A stretch of DNA of 15,356 nucleotides from a bacterium (GCA_030641105.1 DAOWHZ010000044.1:1-15356), one strand, 5' to 3'; shown: positions 1 through 7,023, counted from the stretch's first letter. The notes: generated by a model not told the origin, from the letters alone. Made by a program: numbers and translations.

Positions 1-531
1 ATTCTGATTTTGGAAGAGCTGGAGCATGCTAAAGCTCGGGGAGCCAAGATTTACGCCGAGCTTATTGGTTTTGGCATGACTGGAGATGCCAGCCATATTA
101 CTAATCCGGATGTTGACGGCGCAATCAGATGTATGGAGCAGGCGCTAGAGGATGCTCAAATTAAACCAGAAGCGGTTGATTTAATTAATCCTCACGCTAC
201 ATCTACCCCGGTAGGTGATATTAATGAAGCCACTGCAATCAGAAAGATTTTTAGAGCGGGCAAGGAAAAGCCATTAATCACTGCAAACAAGTCACAGTTA
301 GGCCATTCCTTAGGAGCTGTTGGAGGAATTGAGGCGATTTTCAGTGTATTGTCCATTTATCATGATATTGTCCCGCCGATTTTAAATCTTGATAACATTA
401 ATCCAGAGTGTCAAGGATTAAATTATATTCGCGGACAAGCGCAAGAAACCAAAATCAATGTAGCTCTTTCTAATTCCTTTCGCTTCGGCGGCACTAATGC
501 CGCCCTAGTTTTTAAAAAATATACTGAATAA
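1..531 (+). CDS. fabF: Beta-ketoacyl-ACP synthase II, C-terminal part (5' end outside window)
   Basis: This is the thiolase-fold condensing enzyme that extends acyl-ACP with malonyl-ACP in fatty acid synthesis. The reading frame is open from base 1, so the gene is cut by the window edge and the TTG at position 10 is not a real start. The visible part carries two residues of the Cys-His-His triad: the His of HATSTP (codon 193-195) and the His of KSQLGH (codon 304-306), with its conserved Lys at 289-291. The family's closing motif appears as NSFRFGGTNAALVFK. The nucleophilic Cys lies upstream, outside the window. HATSTP replaces the more usual HGTSTP, a conservative change. A strong terminator follows directly, so this is the last gene of its transcript. 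FabF versus the closely related FabB cannot be settled without the N-terminal half, but the early ELEHAKARGAKIYAE stretch is FabF-like. Confidence 0.93.
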   Translation: MLILEELEHAKARGAKIYAELIGFGMTGDASHITNPDVDGAIRCMEQALEDAQIKPEAVDLINPHATSTPVGDINEATAIRKIFRAGKEKPLITANKSQLGHSLGAVGGIEAIFSVLSIYHDIVPPILNLDNINPECQGLNYIRGQAQETKINVALSNSFRFGGTNAALVFKKYTE

Positions 532-541
532 CCAATAATCC

Positions 542-587
542 AAAATCCATAGAATCACAATTCAAGGTTCTATGGATTTTTTATTTT
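542..587 (+). terminator. Intrinsic terminator of fabF
   Basis: A 13-bp perfect stem (542-554 with 568-580) encloses a 13-nt loop and runs into a T-rich tract. It starts 11 bases after the fabF stop codon. The A-rich left arm means it could also stop transcripts arriving from the other strand. Confidence 0.85.
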
Positions 588-615
588 TAATGCGATAAAA
601 ATAATTTTTAAGTAT

Positions 616-779
616 TAGACCTGTTGCGTAATTAGTTCCTACTGCAATTTCCATATTTTGGCCAAATTTTCCAAAAATTTTTTCAGCTTAGCTTAGGCTA
701 AACCTCAAAAATTATTTGAAAAATTTGACTCATCCCGCAATCCTGCGGGACGTTCGAAACTAATTACGCAACAAGTCTA
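616..779. mobile_element. MITE-like 164-bp palindromic element
   Basis: The ends are inverted repeats of 22 bp (616-637 and 758-779) with one mismatch. The outermost TA on each side could be a target duplication, leaving 20-bp termini that begin GACCTGTTGCG. The interior is also roughly self-complementary (663-691 against 698-728), and a small perfect hairpin, TCCCGCA-ATCC-TGCGGGA, lies at 733-750. No open reading frame is inside, so any movement would need a transposase supplied in trans. It fills most of the gene-free stretch 532-874. A large structured RNA is the alternative reading. Confidence 0.6.
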
Positions 780-874
780 TTTAGATGGCAGGTTGCCATA
801 TTTTAATAATATTGGTAAACTAAAATTATTAAATCTTTTATTTTTCATTTTTAACGCATAATAATAATGCTTTT

Positions 875-1999
875 ATGTCAACACAACTAACCACAATTTT
901 ATTAATTTTACTTATTTTAGGCATAGCCGCAATAATTTTTTTATTGCTTAGGAAAAAAGAAACAGGTGATGGAGAAAAATTAGTTGCTATGATGGAGCGG
1001 CTGTCGCAATTAGCCGAGCAAAACAGGGGGCTGCGCCAAGCCATGGATTCTAAATTGGCGGAAACACACAAAACTACACAGGAGCATTTTGGCAAAACAG
1101 CTGGCATGATGCAAAATATTACCCAGCAGACGCAAAAAGCTATGGCTAATGTTCATCAACAAAGCCAGAAAGTTATTACTGAAGTTACAGAAAAGTTAAC
1201 TAAATTAGATGAAACCAATAAGCAGGTGGTTAATTTTTCCTCACAATTGCAGAATTTGCAGGATATTTTAAAAAATCCAAAACAACGGGGAGTGATAGGC
1301 GAATATTATTTGGAAGAAACATTAAAAAATGTTTTGCCGCCTAATTCTTATCAGATGCAATACGGGTTTAAAGACGGCTCTATTGTTGATGCTGTTGTGT
1401 TTGTTAAAGAAAAAATTATTCCAATTGATTCAAAATTTTCTTTGGAAAATTATGAAAAGATTTTAAATTGCAAGGATTCAGGCGAGCGAGAAAAATTAGA
1501 AAAATTGTTTAAGCAGGATTTAAAAAATAGAATTGACGAGACTTCTAAATATGTCAAGCCAGCGGAAAAAACAATGGATTTTGCTTTTATGTTTATTCCC
1601 AGCGAGGCCATTTATTATGATTTGCTTATTAACAAAGTCGGTGCGGTGCAGATTAATACGCGTGATTTAGTTGAATACGCGTTTAAAGACAGGCATGTAA
1701 TTATTGTTTCCCCCACATCATTTTTGGCTTATTTGCAAACCGTGCTGCAGGGTTTGCGCGCTTTACAAATTGAGGAAAGCGCAAAATTTATCAGGGCTAA
1801 TGTAGAAAAGCTGGGCCGGCATTTATTAAGCTATGATGATTTTATGAAAAAATTGGGCGTGAGTATGGGCACCAGCGTAAATCATTATAATAACGCTTAT
1901 AAAGAATTTAAGAAAATTGATAAAGACGTGGTTAAAATTACTGAGGGGGAAGCAAAGGTGGAGCCGATGGCGCTGGAGAAACCGAAAGTAGAGGGGTAA
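875..1999 (+). CDS. rmuC: RmuC family DNA recombination protein
   Basis: RmuC proteins have a PD-(D/E)XK-nuclease-like domain and limit recombination at inverted repeats. The biochemical role is known mainly from genetics in E. coli. The 374-residue product has one N-terminal membrane helix (about residues 6-26) ending at RKK, a long Gln/Glu/Lys-rich coiled-coil region (about 30-130), and then the RmuC core. The core includes RGVIGEYYLEETL near 137-150, a PIDSKFSLENY block with Asp185 and Lys187 that fits the nuclease-like active site, and a KDRHVIIVSPTSFLAYL segment. The start is placed at ATG 875 because it gives a complete membrane anchor. No Shine-Dalgarno is visible there; an AT-rich TAATAA lies 7 bases upstream. 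The proposed link to inverted repeats is notable because this window is crowded with them, but that connection is inference. Confidence 0.93.
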   Translation: MSTQLTTILLILLILGIAAIIFLLLRKKETGDGEKLVAMMERLSQLAEQNRGLRQAMDSKLAETHKTTQEHFGKTAGMMQNITQQTQKAMANVHQQSQKVITEVTEKLTKLDETNKQVVNFSSQLQNLQDILKNPKQRGVIGEYYLEETLKNVLPPNSYQMQYGFKDGSIVDAVVFVKEKIIPIDSKFSLENYEKILNCKDSGEREKLEKLFKQDLKNRIDETSKYVKPAEKTMDFAFMFIPSEAIYYDLLINKVGAVQINTRDLVEYAFKDRHVIIVSPTSFLAYLQTVLQGLRALQIEESAKFIRANVEKLGRHLLSYDDFMKKLGVSMGTSVNHYNNAYKEFKKIDKDVVKITEGEAKVEPMALEKPKVEG

Positions 2000-2066
2000 A
2001 GAGGTTGTAAATCACTTATTTTACACAAAATAAATAAATATAATATTACACAAATTTTCGCCATTG

Positions 2067-2214
2067 CCGCCGCCCAGGCATAAATGCCAGGGCTAGATTT
2101 TTATTTTTTTAATCCTGCTGAAGCAGGATATTGCTATCAACATTTTACCTATAGCCCGCTTCAGCGGGCTTACAAACCTAATTCATAGCCCTGCCGTTTA
2201 CGGCTGGGCGGCGG
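2067..2214. repeat. 148-bp palindromic repeat element with two internal hairpins
   Basis: Inverted ends of 29 bp (2067-2095 and 2186-2214) match at CCGCCGCCCAG and CAGGGCTA and differ only in the central few bases. Inside lie two further perfect hairpins: TCCTGCT-GA-AGCAGGA (2113-2128) and AGCCCGCT-TC-AGCGGGCT (2153-2170). The element fills the space between rmuC and the next gene. Its much higher GC content than the flanks suggests an inserted repeat rather than local sequence. No coding potential is seen. Confidence 0.7.
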
Positions 2215-2245
2215 AAGCAGTATATTTTGGGAATTAATAAATTTT

Positions 2246-3052
2246 ATGCCGATAGAAAAAATAGATAATCAAATAGATAAAGAAGACAAAGAAGCACTGT
2301 CTTTTTCAGAAATTAAAGAAAAATATTATAGATTAGAGCAAGTATATAAATTATTAAGCGATGAAACTCAAAAGGAATTTTTAGAGCTTTATGCAGAGTT
2401 TGATGAGGATGAGGATAATATAAATTTTGAAGATTATTCTAATTTGATTGGGCAAGAGCGTTATACTAGGTTATTTAAAAAAGCAGAAGAAGAGTTAAAT
2501 GAGAAAAAAGAGATTATTAAAGATTTTGGGGAGATTATTAAAAGCTTGGATATGGAAATTGTAAAAAAATATTTTTCCCAAAATTTTGAGAATTTTAGTA
2601 ATAATTTATATTGGAAGAAAAATGATTTTTTACTTATTGAATTAACTTCTGGAAATTTTGATTTTGCGCAAAAACTTAATCTAACTGCTTTAAGAGAGTT
2701 AATTATTGAATTTAAAAAGTTAAATATTGATCCAGAAGCTGTTGTTAAAAAAGAAAAAGAAAAAGAATTGCAAGAAAGAATATGGGAGAAAAAAAAGAAT
2801 AAAATAGCAAAAGCCCGGCTTATTAAAAAGTTATCAGAGAAGTTGTTTTATAAACGCAAATTGTTTAATAAAATTTTAACCTTTTTAAAAATTAATAATA
2901 TTAAAAATACTAAAAGCTTGAATAATTTAAAATTAAAAGATATAGAAAATATAAAAAATTTTTACGACAGAATTGAGGAACGAACTAAAGAATTAGGAGG
3001 AGATGTTTATAATGAGGATGATTTATTATTGGGGTTGGAGGAATTAAAATAA
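2246..3052 (+). CDS. Unrecognised charged, helical protein
   Basis: I do not recognise this 268-residue protein. It is rich in Lys, Glu, Ile and Asn and has no signal peptide, membrane helix or cysteine pattern. Residues about 15-110 look alpha-helical and acidic (YAEFDEDEDNINFEDY). Residues about 160-215 are a very basic helical stretch (KKEKEKELQERIWEKKKNK), and the C-terminus is acidic again. This charge layout suggests a scaffold or interaction protein, which is inference only. ATG 2246 has no Shine-Dalgarno. The gene ends 12 bases before the nucleotidyltransferase-like gene, so the two are probably cotranscribed. Codon use is as AT-rich as that of its neighbours, giving no sign of recent transfer. 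Confidence 0.75.
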   Translation: MPIEKIDNQIDKEDKEALSFSEIKEKYYRLEQVYKLLSDETQKEFLELYAEFDEDEDNINFEDYSNLIGQERYTRLFKKAEEELNEKKEIIKDFGEIIKSLDMEIVKKYFSQNFENFSNNLYWKKNDFLLIELTSGNFDFAQKLNLTALRELIIEFKKLNIDPEAVVKKEKEKELQERIWEKKKNKIAKARLIKKLSEKLFYKRKLFNKILTFLKINNIKNTKSLNNLKLKDIENIKNFYDRIEERTKELGGDVYNEDDLLLGLEELK

Positions 3053-3064
3053 CTTTTTAAAATA

Positions 3065-4225
3065 ATGCTTAATCAGACTAAAAAAGAAAATAACATCAAG
3101 GAGGCAATCATAGAGGTGATTGCTTTTTTTGACTTGTTTGATTATCCATTGACTAGTTGGGAGATATGGATATTTGGAAATTGGAAATTTGGAGACAATC
3201 AGGTTAATAAAGTTAAATATCAGGATGTAATCAATGTATTAGAAGGTGAAAAATTAAATAATATTGTAGAACAAAAAAACGGGTTTTATTTTTTTGCTGG
3301 CCGTGAAAATATTATTAAAACAAGGATGGCGCGGTATAATTATACTGATAAAAAGATTAAGCGGGCCTTGCGGGTTGCTAAACTTTTTAAATTTATCCCC
3401 TGGATAAAAATAATTGCTGTTAGTAATATAATTGGCAGCCATAATTTAAAGAAAAAAAGCGACATTGATTTTTTTATTATTACCGAACCGGGAAGAATTT
3501 GGATTACCAGATTTTTTTGCGCGGGGCTGATGGAATTATTAGGCCTGCGCCCCAAAGAAGGAGATGAGCAGGATAAGATATGCCTTAGTTTTTTTGTTAG
3601 TGAGGAGGCAATGGATTTACAGGGGTTGATGTTGAGCGGCGGGTCGTCAGAGTCCCCTTGCGCCACCGCTAAAGCTTTAGGCGGCACGCGGTCGGGAGAC
3701 TCTGACGGAGCAGGAAAGTCCCCCAGCTTAGGCGGGAGAAACTCTGACGAGGCGGAGAAAAATCCGACATCCGACACCCAGCCCCGCTCAGCGGAACTGG
3801 GCGGGGTCCGACATCCGACATCCGATAATGATATTTATTTTATTTATTGGTTGGCAGGGTTGGTGTCGATTTATAATAAAGATAATATTTATGAAAAGTT
3901 TATAAAGGCAAATAGCTGGCTTAAGGAATATTTGCCAAATTGGCAGACATTGCAGTTAGCGAATCAAAGAGATTCAGGCAAAGGTTTCTCCGATTTTTAT
4001 TATGATTTAGTTGATTTGCTGTTTGGCGGATTAGAAAAAAATGTAAAAAAATTCCAGCTTAAAAAATTGCCAAAAAATTTAAAAGATTTAATAAATAAAG
4101 ACACCAGAGTGGTGATAAATGATCAGGTGTTAAAATTGCATGTAAAGGACAGGCGCGAGGAGTATAGGAAAAAGTGGGGGGAGAGGTTGGTGGAGATTGA
4201 GATGGAGGGGTGGATGTTGCAGTAA
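3065..4225 (+). CDS. Nucleotidyltransferase-like (pol-beta fold) protein with an in-frame repeat insertion
   Basis: The 386-residue protein begins with a helical region (residues 10-110; FFDLFDYPLTSWEIW). It then carries the pol-beta/MNT nucleotidyltransferase signature, Gly124-Ser125 followed by the metal-binding pair Asp133 and Asp135 in KKKSDIDFFIITEPGR. This pattern predicts transfer of a nucleotidyl group to an unknown acceptor. The C-terminal part (about 255-345) is helical with aromatic patches. Residues about 190-255 are low-complexity Ser/Gly/Asp/Pro sequence encoded by GC-rich hairpins and ATCCGAC repeats. They interrupt otherwise AT-rich DNA, so this segment looks like inserted repeat DNA that stayed in frame. 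The gene sits 12 bases after the charged protein gene and upstream of an O-antigen ligase-family gene, which hints at surface-polymer work. The substrate cannot be read from the sequence. Confidence 0.75.
   Translation: MLNQTKKENNIKEAIIEVIAFFDLFDYPLTSWEIWIFGNWKFGDNQVNKVKYQDVINVLEGEKLNNIVEQKNGFYFFAGRENIIKTRMARYNYTDKKIKRALRVAKLFKFIPWIKIIAVSNIIGSHNLKKKSDIDFFIITEPGRIWITRFFCAGLMELLGLRPKEGDEQDKICLSFFVSEEAMDLQGLMLSGGSSESPCATAKALGGTRSGDSDGAGKSPSLGGRNSDEAEKNPTSDTQPRSAELGGVRHPTSDNDIYFIYWLAGLVSIYNKDNIYEKFIKANSWLKEYLPNWQTLQLANQRDSGKGFSDFYYDLVDLLFGGLEKNVKKFQLKKLPKNLKDLINKDTRVVINDQVLKLHVKDRREEYRKKWGERLVEIEMEGWMLQ
3636..3828 (+). repeat. Composite repeat inserted in frame in the nucleotidyltransferase gene
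   Basis: GC-rich DNA within an AT-rich gene. It contains an inverted pair CGTCAGAGTC/GACTCTGACG (3645-3654 and 3698-3707) around an imperfect palindrome centred on AAAGCTTT, a further ACTCTGACG copy near 3741, and two heptamer runs: ATCCGAC twice at 3762-3775, then GTCCGAC, ATCCGAC and ATCCGAT at 3806-3826. A hairpin-rich CCCCGCTCAGCGG segment lies between the runs. It adds about 64 residues without breaking the frame. Confidence 0.7.
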
Positions 4226-4232
4226 CTCCACG

Positions 4233-4350
4233 TTTTTGTCATTCCGAGCGTAAGCGAGGAATCCCTTGAATATGGATACTAGCATTTTCACGATTAATGC
4301 CAAAATCGTGTTTAAGGGATTCCTCGCCTGCGGGCTCGGAATGACAAAAA
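4233..4350. repeat. 118-bp inverted-repeat element
   Basis: The arms 4233-4267 and 4314-4350 are complementary over TTTTTGTCATTCCGAGC (17 bp) and GCGAGGAATCCCTT (14 bp), separated by a short variable bulge. A small hairpin, CACGAT/ATCGTG (4289-4294 and 4305-4310), sits in the middle. This termini type (TGTCATTCCGAG...GAGGAATCCC) is a repeat I recognise as recurring in various bacterial genomes. It lies between the nucleotidyltransferase and ligase genes, and a partial GGAATGACAAAA copy follows at about 4359-4371. Confidence 0.75.
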
Positions 4351-4379
4351 AAGAGGATTGGAATGACAAAATAAATTTT

Positions 4380-5867
4380 ATGTTTAAAAGAATAGAAAAA
4401 ATAATTGAATACGGATTATATTTATTGGTTTTCTTGCTGCCGATTCAGACGCGCTGGATTATTAAAGCTGGGGAGAGCGAGTATTTGACGATTAGTTTAT
4501 ATGGAACGGATATTTTATTAATATTATTACTGTCTTTGTTTGTTATTTTTAAATTACAAATCCCAAATCCCAAATCCCAAATCCCAAACAAATCCCAAAT
4601 CCCAAATCCCAAACAAATCCCAAATCCCAAATCCCAAATCCCAAAATATTGGTGGATTATAGCCGGACTGGATTTAATGATATTTATTTCTATATTTTTT
4701 GCTGCTGATAAATTGGTTGCTGTTTATGGCTATGGGAGATTTTTATTGGGAGTTGGTTTGTTTTGGCTCATAGTAAGCGCTCATTATAACAAAATAAAGC
4801 TGGTTTATAGTTTATTGGCAGGCATATTTTTACAAGCTTGTTTAGGCATTTGGCAGTTTTTAATCCAGTCAAGTTTTGCCTGCAAGTGGCTTGGCCTGGC
4901 GCGGCATAATGCCGGTGATTTAGGCGTTTCGGTAGTTGAGACAATAAGCTCTATAGATGGCATTGCAGAAAGGTGGCTAAGGGCTTACGGGGGATTGGAT
5001 CATCCGAATGTGTTGGGCGGGTTGTTGGCGGTTGGAATATTGTTGGCGGTAGGATTATTGATTAGAAATTCTAAATCCAAAATCCTAAATCCTAAACAAA
5101 TCTCAAATAACAAATCTCAAATAACAAATAAAATCCAAAATTATTTACTTCTTACTTTTTACTTCTTACTTCTTACTTCTCTTTTTTTCACTTTCTCCCG
5201 CGGGGCTTGGCTGGGATTAACTGTTGGGCTGGCTATGATGCTTTTTATAGCTGTGGTAAAGAAGAATTTAGCAGTTCAAAAAAAAATACTTGAAATAATA
5301 TTAATTTCAGGTATTTTAATTTTTATTTTATTTAATCAATATCAGGATTTAGTAATGACACGCGTTTCAGCTGGCGCCAGATTAGAAGTTAAATCTAGTG
5401 TTGAGCGAATTGAGTCGTACAAAGATTCCTGGGAGCTGATTAAAGATAATTGGCTGTTTGGCGCGGGGATCGGTAATTACACAGTGTACTATGCTAATCT
5501 AGCGAATAAATGCAAATCTGTCCCGCTGAGGCGGGACGAATATGCGAATAATAACATAAGACCAAGTTGGTATTATCAGCCGGTGCATAATGTATTTTTG
5601 TTGGTTTGGGCAGAAATAGGCATTATAGGATTATTATTTTTTATCAGTTTATTTCTGTTTTCCTGTCTGCGCAGGCGGGCTGTTTTTCGTGTTTTGTTTT
5701 CTAAGAACAAGACAGAAGTGGAAAATTTTAATATTCAAAAACTTTCATTATTAGCCGTGCTGCTGGTGATGTTCATGGCTGATCATTGGTGGTGGAGTTT
5801 GCATTTTGGCGTTCTATTTTTTTGGCTGGTTTTGGGATTGATGTTGAAAAATGAAGATAAAAAATAA
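4380..5867 (+). CDS. O-antigen ligase/polymerase family membrane protein (Wzy_C type)
   Basis: A polytopic inner-membrane protein of about 495 residues, in the family that ligates or polymerises surface glycans on lipid carriers. Family features are a run of hydrophobic helices, SRGAWLG near residue 271, GAGIGNY near 360, and the HNVFLLVWAEIGIIG block near 402, which ends the large extracytoplasmic loop. The open frame extends upstream to 4266, but that extension is translated repeat DNA; ATG 4380 gives MFKRIEKIIEYGLYLLVFLLP, a normal N-terminus. Three heptamer arrays and two GC hairpins lie in frame: residues about 60-88 (KSQIPNP cycles), 231-250, 256-267, 381-386 and 428-434. The first two heptamer arrays fall in likely loops between helices. 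The stop codon lies inside the large terminator palindrome. Ligase versus polymerase cannot be separated from sequence alone. Confidence 0.85.
   Translation: MFKRIEKIIEYGLYLLVFLLPIQTRWIIKAGESEYLTISLYGTDILLILLLSLFVIFKLQIPNPKSQIPNKSQIPNPKQIPNPKSQIPKYWWIIAGLDLMIFISIFFAADKLVAVYGYGRFLLGVGLFWLIVSAHYNKIKLVYSLLAGIFLQACLGIWQFLIQSSFACKWLGLARHNAGDLGVSVVETISSIDGIAERWLRAYGGLDHPNVLGGLLAVGILLAVGLLIRNSKSKILNPKQISNNKSQITNKIQNYLLLTFYFLLLTSLFFTFSRGAWLGLTVGLAMMLFIAVVKKNLAVQKKILEIILISGILIFILFNQYQDLVMTRVSAGARLEVKSSVERIESYKDSWELIKDNWLFGAGIGNYTVYYANLANKCKSVPLRRDEYANNNIRPSWYYQPVHNVFLLVWAEIGIIGLLFFISLFLFSCLRRRAVFRVLFSKNKTEVENFNIQKLSLLAVLLVMFMADHWWWSLHFGVLFFWLVLGLMLKNEDKK
4558..4642 (+). repeat. Heptamer array AAATCCC, 11 copies, inside the ligase gene
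   Basis: Eleven exact AAATCCC units are arranged 4 + 3 + 4, the blocks separated by AAAC. The array is translated in frame as repeating KSQIPNP-type peptide. The 4-bp AAAC spacers shift the register, but because the unit is 7 bp the encoded peptide cycle is unchanged. Confidence 0.95.
5072..5179 (+). repeat. Two adjacent heptamer arrays inside the ligase gene
   Basis: Positions 5072-5127 hold eight consecutive 7-bp units: TAAATCC, AAAATCC, TAAATCC, TAAACAA, then ATCTCAA-ATAACAA twice. Positions 5145-5179 hold five TTACTTC units with one substitution. Both arrays are translated without a stop; the second encodes hydrophobic LLLTSYF-like sequence that runs into a membrane segment just before SRGAWLG. 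Confidence 0.9.
5520..5537 (+). repeat. Short GC hairpin in the ligase gene
   Basis: GTCCCGC-TGAG-GCGGGAC, a perfect 7-bp stem with a 4-nt loop, read as SVPLRRD in the large loop of the protein. It shares the TCCCGC/GCGGGA stem core with the hairpin at 733-750 inside the MITE-like element. Confidence 0.6.
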
Positions 5868-5923
5868 AACAAAATATTGAAGGCGAGATTCGCGAATCTC
5901 GCCTTCAATATTTTGTTTTATTT
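5862..5923. terminator. Bidirectional terminator, perfect 62-bp palindrome
   Basis: Two arms of 31 bp are perfectly complementary with no spacer, centred on TTCGCGAA. The GC-rich core (GGCGAGATTCG) is flanked by A-rich sequence on the left and T-rich sequence on the right. It therefore acts as a terminator for the ligase gene on + and for trpS on -. The ligase stop codon (5865-5867) lies in the left arm and the trpS stop is 21 bases beyond the right arm. Confidence 0.9.
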
Positions 5924-5943
5924 GAATATTTGGCACGAATTTT

Positions 5944-6960
5944 TTACAAAACCCCAATTTTTTCTTTAACTTTTTTTAATGTCTCTTCCGCAATCGGCTT
6001 TACTTTTTCTGCTCCTGCTTTTAATATTTCTTTAACTTCATCATCACTAAAACTATTAAATTTTTTCTGAAACCCTGTTAAAAATTCTGCTACTACCTCT
6101 GCTAAGTCTTTTTTAAAATCGTTATATCCCTTGCCTTGATATTTGGCTTCTAATTTTTTAATGCTTTCATTAGATAACAAGGAGTAAATCGTCAGCAAAT
6201 TTGAGATAGCAGGTTTTTTGTCTTGGTCAAAAATTATTTCTTTGCCTGAATCAGTTACGGCCCGCATGATTTTTTTCTTCGCTACAGCCGGTTCATCAGT
6301 TAAGCAGATATAATTAGCCGTACTGTCAGCGCTTTTACTCATTTTTTTTATTGGATCATCCAGCCCCATAATCCGCGCGCTTTCTTTTTTAATTTTTACT
6401 TCCGGGATTTTAAAAACTTCGTGCCTTTGGCCTTGCTCATGGCAGGCAAACTGCTGATTAAACCTGCGCGCTAAAGCACGGCATAATTCAACATGCTGGG
6501 CCTGATCTTCGCCTACCGGCACTAAATCAGTGTTATATAGCAAAATATCAGACGCCATTAAAACCGGATAATCATACAGGCCCATACTTACAGATTCTTG
6601 ATTTTTGCCTGCCTTGTCTTTAAACTGCGTCATTTTATTTAAATCAGCCAGGCGAGCAACACAATTTAAGATCCAGGTCAATTCTGTATGCGCGCTGACA
6701 TCAGACTGCTGAAAAATTACTGATTTTTGCGGATTAATGCCGGAAGCTAAATAAATTTTAACCACATCTAATATTTTTTTAGCCAGATTTTTTGGATCCT
6801 GTTTGACTGTAATGGCATGATAATCAACCACGCAAAAAATACAGTTATATTGATCCTGCAATTCCACCCATTGCAAAATAGCGCCTAAATAATTGCCAAT
6901 ATGCAAATTACCGCTTGGCTGGACACCGGAAAATATGATTTTTTTATTTGGATTGTTCAT
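5944..6960 (-). CDS. trpS: Tryptophanyl-tRNA synthetase
   Basis: Class I aminoacyl-tRNA synthetase that charges tRNA-Trp in the cytoplasm. The 338-residue product has the usual family length. The Rossmann-fold signature GVQPSGNLHIGNYLG sits at residues 12-26, with HIGN (20-23) as the HIGH motif. KMSKS is at 206-210 within DDPIKKMSKSADS. The VGEDQAQHVELCRALARRFN block typical of bacterial TrpS lies between them. ATG 6960 is preferred because a near-consensus promoter ends just upstream, leaving essentially no leader. The gene is convergent with the ligase gene, sharing one terminator, and divergent from murD. No T-box or trp leader fits in the short upstream space. I see nothing missing or broken. 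Confidence 0.97.
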   Translation of the reverse strand: MNNPNKKIIFSGVQPSGNLHIGNYLGAILQWVELQDQYNCIFCVVDYHAITVKQDPKNLAKKILDVVKIYLASGINPQKSVIFQQSDVSAHTELTWILNCVARLADLNKMTQFKDKAGKNQESVSMGLYDYPVLMASDILLYNTDLVPVGEDQAQHVELCRALARRFNQQFACHEQGQRHEVFKIPEVKIKKESARIMGLDDPIKKMSKSADSTANYICLTDEPAVAKKKIMRAVTDSGKEIIFDQDKKPAISNLLTIYSLLSNESIKKLEAKYQGKGYNDFKKDLAEVVAEFLTGFQKKFNSFSDDEVKEILKAGAEKVKPIAEETLKKVKEKIGVL

Positions 6961-6966
6961 AACTTT

Positions 6967-6995
6967 ATTATAGATGTATTTTTTAAATATGTAAA
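6967..6995 (-). promoter_or_regulatory. trpS promoter, probably leaderless transcript
   Basis: On the minus strand, TTTACA (6995-6990) and a perfect TATAAT (6972-6967) are separated by 17 bp. Only six bases lie between the -10 box and ATG 6960, so initiation at the usual distance would place the first transcribed base on or beside the start codon. Confidence 0.75.
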
Positions 6996-7023
6996 ATCCC
7001 GCATTCTGTCTTAAGTCCTGATC

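Noticed and set aside
838..1107. Minus-strand open frame over the rmuC start
   Set aside because: It is antisense to the RmuC membrane anchor and coiled coil and has no support of its own.
3340..3777. Minus-strand open frame opposite the nucleotidyltransferase gene
   Set aside because: It is antisense to a better supported gene, and its Pro/Ser-rich start is the reverse reading of the repeat insertion.
4266..4379. Upstream extension of the ligase open frame
   Set aside because: The added 38 residues are translated inverted-repeat DNA with no resemblance to the family, and ATG 4380 gives a normal membrane-protein N-terminus.
4445..4630. Minus-strand open frame of Gly/Ile/Trp repeats opposite the ligase gene
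   Set aside because: It is the reverse reading of the AAATCCC array, which has no stop on that strand because of its 7-bp period.
6961..7023. T-box or trp leader upstream of trpS
   Set aside because: The space between trpS and murD is only about 110 bases, holds promoters for both genes, and shows no specifier stem or antiterminator.
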